A program made the position numbers and the translations under genes. From positions 15,090,608-15,154,607 of the forward strand of contig CM042176.1 of the NCBI GenBank assembly GCA_023376005.1: DNA of 64,000 nt, read 5' to 3'. The stretch is from Doryteuthis pealeii (Eukaryota; Mollusca; Cephalopoda; Myopsida; Loliginidae). The notes under the pieces were generated by a model. It did not search any database, was not told the origin of the DNA, and was given only the letters and a program-made list of their open reading frames with translations. This document shows positions 28,244 to 37,196 of the stretch, piece after piece (positions within the stretch are counted from its first letter, which is position 1; every line of letters begins with the position of its first letter).

Positions 28244-30733
28244 CTACATAAATGAGAGTAACCTTGTTTCTTTCAATTTGAGGAAGCCTTATGTTTTGGT
28301 CAGCCATTTTCCTTCCACCGTAAATCTACGCTGAAAATACTAATTTGTTCAAATCAATACAACTGCATGTTTTAACACGAAAATATCATAAAATGTGTTC
28401 TTAATAACAATTAAGTTCATTTCAAATAATGTGCAAGCCCAATTAAGAACACATTTTATGATATTTTTGTGTTAAAACATGCAGTTGTATTGATCCTTAA
28501 AAAGCAACTGCCAAGCCAAGACTGAGTCAGCAAGGACGATCGACAACAAACAACAGTTTTGCCCATTGCTGCACGAACAGGTTCCCCAGTCCCCAATGCT
28601 TTGGAGACCTTAATTTTGGGATTACTCTCGTATTTGTAGGCAAAAAAACTAATCTATTATACTAAAGCTGAGTGAATCAACGATTGTTTTCTAAAATATT
28701 AACATCTTTTTTTAAATCACCTGTGGGAGACTATAAGCATATATTGACAGGAATGGTGAACATGTAGAAACTGTTTGAAAATATATTAAAAGGTATTCCT
28801 ATAAGGGAGTTAACATTTTTAAATCAATTTAAAAATAACATTTAAAAAATAGATGTTAATATTTTTATGAGAGTAACTGTATATTAGAAAAGTATATGTA
28901 TACCCAATTTGTTGAAAAATCTTTTTACAAAACAAAACACATGGCTTCCTCAAAGTGTAAAAAAAAACAAAGGGGAGGTTACTCTCATTTAAGTAGCTAA
29001 TGTTCAAGATTACCGTATTTTCATAAGATTAACAACACAAAATAAATAAAGGAATTGGTCAAAGATTAATAAAATTGAAATTAGAAAAAAAAAAAAAAAA
29101 AAAAAACTTACCTGATTCTTATTCGGATAAACAGGGACTTTTGCCTGACAATATTTTGGAGAAGTGAACGATGGAGTAACATTCACATTGACACTCTTGC
29201 ATTCTTCGTATTGTCCAGGGTTGAAAACGTTGCCCAACATAATCCCACTCTGTAACTTAGCGAATGAATCCAACACTGAAAAATAAAAAAATAGTAAAAA
29301 ATAAAGAAATAAAGAAAGAAAGAAAGAAAGAAATAAAAAATAAAAAAAGAAAGAAAGAAAGAAATAAAGAAATAAAAGAAAAAAGAAAAGAAAATAAAAA
29401 GAAAGAAAGAAAGAAATAAATAAAAAAAAAAAAAAAAAAAAGAAAGAAAAATAAAAAAAAGAAAGAAAGAAAGAAAGAAATAAATAAAAAAAAAGAAAAG
29501 AAGAAATAAATAAAAAAAGAAAGAAAAATAAAAAAAAAAAGAAAAATAAATAAAAAAAAAAAAAGAAAGAAATAAAATAAAAAAAAGAAAGAAATAAATA
29601 AAAAAAAAAAAAAAGAAAAAAAAAGAAATAAATAAAAAAAAAGAAAGAAAAAATAAAAATAAAAAATAAAAGAAAGAAATAAATAAAGAAAAGAAAAAAG
29701 AAATAAATTAAAAAGAAAAGAAAGAAAATAAATAAAAGAAGAAAGAAGAAATAAAGAAATAAAGAAAGAAATAAAAGAAAGAAAGAAAAAATAAAAGAAG
29801 AAAGAAAGAAATAAGAAAAAAAGAAATAAAAGAAAAGAAATAAAAAAGAAAAAAGAAAGAAAAGAAATAAAAGAAAGAAATAAAGAAATAAAAGAAAGAA
29901 AATAAAAGAAATAAGAAAAGAAAGAAAGAAATAAAAGAAAAGAAAGAAAGAAAGAAAGAGAAAAAAGAAAGAAATAAAAGAAAAAGAAATAAAAGAAATA
30001 AAGAAAAAAGAATAAAAGAAAAAAAAAGAAATAAAAGAAAGAAAAAAAGAAAAAAAAGAAAGAAATAAAGAAATAAAAGAAAGAAATAAAAGAAATAAAA
30101 GAAAGAAATAAAGAAATAAAAGAAGAAAGAAATAAAGAAAGAAAAGAATAAAAGAAAGAAAGAAATAAAAGAAAGAAAGAAAGAAAAGAAAGAAAGAAAT
30201 AAAAGAAAAAAGAAAAAGAAAGAAAGAAAAGAAAGAAAGAAAGAAAAGAAAAGAAAGAAAGAAAGAAAAGAAAGAAAAGAAGAAAGAAAAGAAAGAAAGA
30301 AAAAAGAAAGAAAGAAAGAAAGAAATAAAGAAAGAAAGAAAAAAGAAATAAATAAAGAAATAAAAAAAGAAAGAAATAAATAAAGAAAGAAAAGAAATAA
30401 ATAAAAGAAAGAAAAGAAATAAATAAAGAAGAAAGAAAAAGAAAGAAGAAAGAAATAAATGAAATAAATGAAAGAAAGAAATAAATGAAAGAAAGAAATA
30501 AATGAAAGAAAGAAAATGAAAGAAAGAAAGAAAGAAATAAAAGAAAGAAAGAAATAAATGAAAGAAAGAAAGAAATAAAAGAAAGAAAGAAAGAAAATAA
30601 ATGAAAGAAAGAAAGAAAGAAATAAATGAAAGAAAGAAAGAAAGAAATAAAAGAAAGAAAGAAAGAAATAAAGAAAGAAAGAAAGAAATAAAAGAAAGAA
30701 AGAAAGAAAAAATGAAAGAAAGAAAGAAAGAAA

Positions 30734-30781
<48 letters not shown>

Positions 30782-32299
30782 AAAAAGAAAGAAAGAAAGA
30801 AAGAAAAAAATGAAAGAAAGAAAGAAAGAAAGAAAGATGAAAGAAAGAAAAAAATGAAAGAAAGAAAGAAAGAATGAAAGAAAGAAAGAATGAAAGAAAG
30901 AAAGAAAGAATGAAAAAAAAAAAAAATGAAAGAAAAAAAAAAGTAAAAATGAAAGAAAAAAATGTAGAATGGCTGGGTCAAAAAAGAAAAGATCAAAATC
31001 AAAGAAAGAACGAATGAATGAAGTTCAAAGAAAGAAAGAAACTTATAAAACGAGTAAATTAAAATAGCTATAGTGAAAAAAAAAAAAAAAAAAAAAAAAA
31101 AAAGAAAAAGAAGAAAGAAATACAGAAAATATGAGATAAAACTGTAATGAATGTAGAAGGGAGTTGAACTGTTTATGAAGAAGTAGTGTCCAAAACTGAA
31201 ATCAGACGACCAGGAAAATAGAAAGTGAAGTGCGTGTCGTAAGGTTAAACTAAGAGTTTGTATACTTGATAGATGGAAATAATTATGAGAGGTGTTTTTC
31301 TTAGAAGAACCCAAAAACCAGGCACACCAAATACACACCAGCTGCAACTCAGGATATTTTGCTAAGATCTTAGGCCAAAAATTCTCAAAGTGGTCGGGGG
31401 GGGGGGGTTTAAAATATTCAGAGATATTATGTCAATGAGGTCGACTTCAAAATTGTATTGGAAAAAAAGAAAAAAAGACATGGCCTAGTGGATAAAGGAG
31501 TTAGGTTAAGACTGTTCTAAGTGACAGTTATCTCTGGTTCAATCCTGGTCAGGGGCAGCAGTAACATAGAATACTAATTAATACAGCTTAACACCTCTAC
31601 CTCAGCTATGGTTAGCGGAATGAGAACAGAATATCCCCGTGGACTGAATAAAGGGTTAGGTTCAAAGTTCCGTGATGGCTCCCGATTATGACAAGAAGGT
31701 TCCCGAGGTCAAAAAGAAGATTCCCGAGTCCGACAAAAAATATCTGAAGAAGCCAGGAGGGCACATCGGCTGAAACGTTGTACAGATAACAATGAAGATG
31801 AGGACAATAGTCCGAATAATGCAGATAATACTAAAAAGAAAAAAAGAGGGGGGTTTACTTTGGCATTAAAGATTTTTATATATTAAAAAATATTATTACT
31901 AACAATCTTATTTTCGTATATGGACCATCAAACATTAAAAAGTATCTCCCCTGATGACCCTGTTTGGCGAGATGATAAAATTTTCCGGTTATTTCCTATA
32001 ACTCCAACCTAAAAAAGGGGAACAACTCTGAATGAATTTTATAAATTATTTATTTATTTATTGGTCTACAAGGAAAAAAGACTGGGTTAGGGTTAATTTA
32101 ATGGGAAAATAATTGGTTGATTAATTAACAGATAAAATTAATTCAGAGTGGTTCCCCTTTTTTAGGTTGGAGTTATAGGAAATAACCCAATTTTGCTTTA
32201 GGTCATCCATAGATTCTTACCTATTTACACCCAAAAATCAAGACTACTTTTAAACGATGTTTACGCATTTATCTCCGTTACACCAGAAAAATGCTGATC

Positions 32300-32357
<58 letters not shown>

Positions 32358-35300
32358 TATAATATAATATAATATGTGTGTGTGTGTCTGCATGTGTATA
32401 TATTAGGTATACCCGATTTGTCAAAAAAATCTGTTTTTTCAATACAATTTTGACCTCCCCATTTGAAAAAAAAATTAAAATTTATTCATAAATCAATACT
32501 GAAAAATTCAATAATATCGGATAATTCCCTGATTTTTGGTAATTTTTTTGCAATCGTGAATGCTACATTAATTTTGTAAACAAGCCATTTTTAAACAGTG
32601 TCTCATGCTGAACACGATCGAAATTGACCGAAAAAAATCGTTTTAAATGTATTAATAATAAATTACATGTGTAATATTTGTCTTTTTTTATTGATGCGCA
32701 TTATGTTACTACTTTTCGACTTAGACAAAATTTGATCTTAAATAATCGATTTAATCCATTTTAAAAATTTTTAGCAGCTGGGTCATTCCATGTCAAAACA
32801 CCAGCAAAAAGTTGAAATCTGCACCCATCGACACCGAATTACTTGAAATTTGGCACAAATGTTCCCTTTCACGAGTTAGGAAAGTGTGCCAAATTATTTT
32901 GTGTTAAACTTTACCATTCTGATTTTAGAGGGGGGGGGTTATAATTTTCCTATTTTGCCTCAAAATTAAGGCCGTATTATTATTTTAAAGATTTAAATGA
33001 AAAACAAGCCCCCCCCCCAAGCAAATCAAAACGTTACGAGGCTGGCACCTGCTGCTATTTACGTTTAATATTACCCCCCCCCCCAAAAAAAAAAAAAAAA
33101 AAAAAAAAAACAATTCCAAGTTATGTACCATTTTTACTTCAAAAATTATTTTCAATATTATTTTCATAAAATATAATGAAATCTCATAATTTCTAGCTAG
33201 TATCATGAGTTGACTTTTTTGGAGAATTTATGTGATTTCCCTTATTGACAGTGCGTTATAGAAGCAGAAATTGCCGTAATTTATTGTTTTTTTTTTTTTA
33301 AATAAAGTTTTAACTCAAAGATCTTAAAATTTATCGAGTGAGGGGAAACATGAAATGATTGATTTCCAAAAAAGATTCGGGCATATTCAAATAACTAAAG
33401 AAAAAATGTTTGTAGAACCCTAAATTTACATGATTCAAAATTGTATTTAAAACTTTCAAAGCTAAAAAAATATTACGTTTTAAAAGTATAAGATTTTCGT
33501 CGTGGTCGTACTTTTGTTTTTATCAAGATTTGTGGGCGTTTGTCCTAGCTGTATTTTTTTGGTTTCATAAAAATCTGTAGGCGTGGCTAATTGGCTGGAC
33601 TCCAGCGAGAGGCAGTTGATCGTACCAAAAAAAAGTATTACCCCCGAAAAATGCGTTTTTGACAAAATGAATTTAGAAAATAATTTACCAAAAATCAAAG
33701 AATTGTCGGATTTTAATGAAATTTTCAGTGTTTATTTATCAATGAATGATCTTTACAATGCATTATTTTATTTCAAAACTTTCATTTTGTGGCGAGAGAA
33801 ACCACGAACGTAGTAGTTCGAAGCGTGCACGACTGTGTTTGGCATGCATAATGAGATCAGAGGCGAGTGGGGAGATTGAACTCGCATTGTCCTGATCGTG
33901 AGTCGTGGCCCGATGCATAGGAATGGCTAAACTATCCAGAGTGGCCAGGATGTGAAGGATTGACGGGTGCTGATTAGTGCTGGTCAGAGTAAGGAGTCCG
34001 GATGAACACTGTAATTGTGTATTTATTTGACCAGCTCTCACAAACCGGGAGAAAAGCTTGCAGTAGCATTTTGGATGTGGTGACGAGTGGACGAGAGACA
34101 AGATCTTTTGATAGTATTGGTGAGAAGAGTGCAGCATTGCTGGGAGAGTAAAATCGTCGGACTTAACTGTGCCCCCCACCAGAGAATATTCTTATTACAC
34201 ATTTTTTTCAGGTCACTTAATTTTGACCCCTCCCCTCTATGTTAGGGTTTATTTGTCTCATACCCCACCTGTATGGACTGGGCACAAGGCTCCGTTTTAA
34301 CGTGGGCCCACCCACAAGCCGAAGCTAATGGGTGGGAGAGAACAAAAATTGCGTCGATCCCATCGGCATTCCCCCCTAAAGGGGGGCGCCTCAGGCGCTG
34401 GGCAATAAACCCAGCCCTGCCCCCAAAGGGGCAGGTATTGCCTGGAGGGATGGCCCTCTGGGATCGACGCTATTAATTTAACCTCTATGTTAGGGGCGTA
34501 ACATTTTTGCGAGTTGGTCATTTTCTGTACTAATTACACTTGTTGCGTTAACGATATTAATGACACTCATTTTGTTAGAGAAAAATAGACATTTAGACAA
34601 AAGTTTAACCTTAAATAATTAATTTTAATTCGTTTTTAAAAACGTATCAAACGATTTTTTTGGGCCACCCTAGAATAAATAATTTGGGTCCTGTTTTTTC
34701 TAGGTCAACCTAATTTTGACAGCCAACGGTAGTTGTGTTAACGATATTAATGACAGACATTTTTTGTTATAGAAGAATTGACCATTAATATGTTCTAAAA
34801 AAAAAAAAAATTTCCTAATTTTGTATTGGTTTGTCACTCTTCATACGCTAAACTTCTCTGTACAAAAATGCGTCAGTCATTAATATCGGGTAATAAAGGA
34901 CTATTTGCTCGTAAATTCCTACCATAAAATAAACTGAACCCCCATTTTATGTCCGTGTTTTTGCAATAAATGTTTTATTTTTCTTGCATCCGTTATTTTA
35001 CAATACTGAATATATTTTCTTTATTTATATTAATATACATTTCAATGTGTATATTCTAAAAGTTTTTATTTTGTGAGAATGTTTAGTTTTAAATTGGATC
35101 CTCCTTTTATGACCGTAATTTTGTTTTTTCGTCGACGATGATTAAAATCTGACGTTTTTATTTTAGAGTACCGAAGTCAAACAGAAAAGAAATAACAAAA
35201 GGTAATCTTCAACTTTTTACTCGTAAATTCCTACCATAAAATTAGGCTTGTGCATTTTATCGTAGGAATTTACGAGAAAAAGTTGAAGTGTAAAAACGAA

Positions 35301-37154
35301 ACCCACTTTAGAACGAAATTTTTACGAAATAAAAACTTTTAGAATATACATATTGAAGTAAATATTAAAATAAATAAAGAAAATATATCTAGTATTGTAA
35401 AATAACGGGTGCAAGAAAAACATTTATTGCAAAAACACGGACATAAAATGGCGGTTCAGTAGGTACCACCAGACCGTTTATGCCATCTTGAATAAAACGG
35501 AAATAGATATTTCCGAACTTTGTTTATCAAAAATCTCGTTAAAAAAGATCGTACAGGGTTGTTACAAAGAAAAATAGTTAATTCAAAGATCAAATTATCC
35601 GATTGGGAAAAATTACATCGTTATCTTAAAAAATAAACAAACCTGCCCGTATTACATGCGAAAGGGTAATTTTCAGACCGTAATATAGACAGAAAAGTTA
35701 CTAATTATTTCCCTTTTACGATAACCCGTAAAAGTATGGAATGAAAATTTGAATATTTTTTCTAAGATAAAAACTGATAAAATAATCTATTATACTTACT
35801 TTTTATTTTAATTATTGAAAAAAGTTAAATAAAATAATTTTTTCACGCTAACACTGTCAGCCTAACAGGAACAAACTTTGGTTACTTAGAAGCGTCTCGT
35901 CTCTTTGTAAAACAAATGTCAGCAATGCTCTTCCGTACATTCTAAGGATCACACATTACTATTCAACAACAAAAATTACAAATTCTTTTAAAAATATTAA
36001 TCGAGCTCGTATCGGACCAATGTTTAGTGCACCTGAATTATAAAATTCATATTTTTAAATATCCGTGAAAAATTCGATTTTTTGACGCAGGAGAAAAAAA
36101 AAAATTAATTTTTATTTCACGCAGAAAATAAAATATTTAATCACACAAAGATTGAAATCTCGTAAAAATTAATTTCTTAAAAAATTTTTTTTTTTTGTTG
36201 ACAATTTAATAGAATATAGTACATACCAATTATAAAAACAAAAAAAAGTTTTCAAATATTAATATTATGACATTTTTTTGCACTTTTTATTTCCGATTTC
36301 ATTAATTTTTCCTCAAAAAACTAGACCTTGTACATTCATACAATTTCATTGATATAGTTATTCAGACTCTTATCTTTATAGAAAAAAAAGAAAAAAATTT
36401 TTTTCTGACGCGTCATTTTTTTTTTTTATCTCATAAAATAAAATAGGGGGGGGGATAGATCTCGTAAAAAATATTTCCCCTAATATATTTTAGAAAAAAA
36501 CTATTTCAGATGTATTTACATCCAATGGTAAACATTTACGGAAATTTTCGGGAAAATCAGATTATTAATTGATTTTTCATAGAATTTTTAAAAAGTCCTC
36601 TTATCGTAACTTGTTTTTAGTTACGTTAAATTTCAGTTGATTTAACAGTGCAAAAATGAAAACATTGTTTTTCAATCATAATTTTCATTATTTTTGTAAG
36701 CTGATAAAAAAATTTAAAAAACCATCAGGAGTTTGTTTAATGTTTTTTCTTTCGAATGGAAAAATCTTTAACAAAATATTATTTTTTCTGCCAGTTTCAT
36801 TGTGTTAAATGTAGGGGGGGGGTGTAAATTGCACAGGGTCAAATTGGTGGTACCTACGGTTCAGTTTATTTTATGGTAGGAATTTACGAGCAAATAGTCC
36901 TTTATTACCTAATATCGTTAACACAACAACTGTTGGCGGTCAAAATTAAGGTTGACCTAGAAAAAAAAAAACAAAAAAAAAAAACAGGACCCAAATTAAC
37001 ACGCTCGTTAACATAACCACTGTTAAGGCAGAGCGGTTCCGATATGGGGGATCGATTTACTATAAACTTCTACGGGGAAATGAGCACGTGAAAACTCAAA
37101 AAATAAACTTAAGAATTTTTTTCAAATCTGATTGGTGTGTAATCGATAATAAGG

Positions 37155-37196
<42 letters not shown>

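Noticed and set aside
29257..31347. A 696-codon minus-strand open frame rich in Phe, Ser and Leu
   Set aside because: It lies in the (GAAA)n purine tract; period-4 and period-5 units avoid stops in this direction. Composition and lack of any domain show it is not a gene.
33763..34179. A 138-codon minus-strand open frame
   Set aside because: No recognised domain, no splice phase to the surrounding gene, and a tRNA B-box-like string on the strand suggests a repeat.
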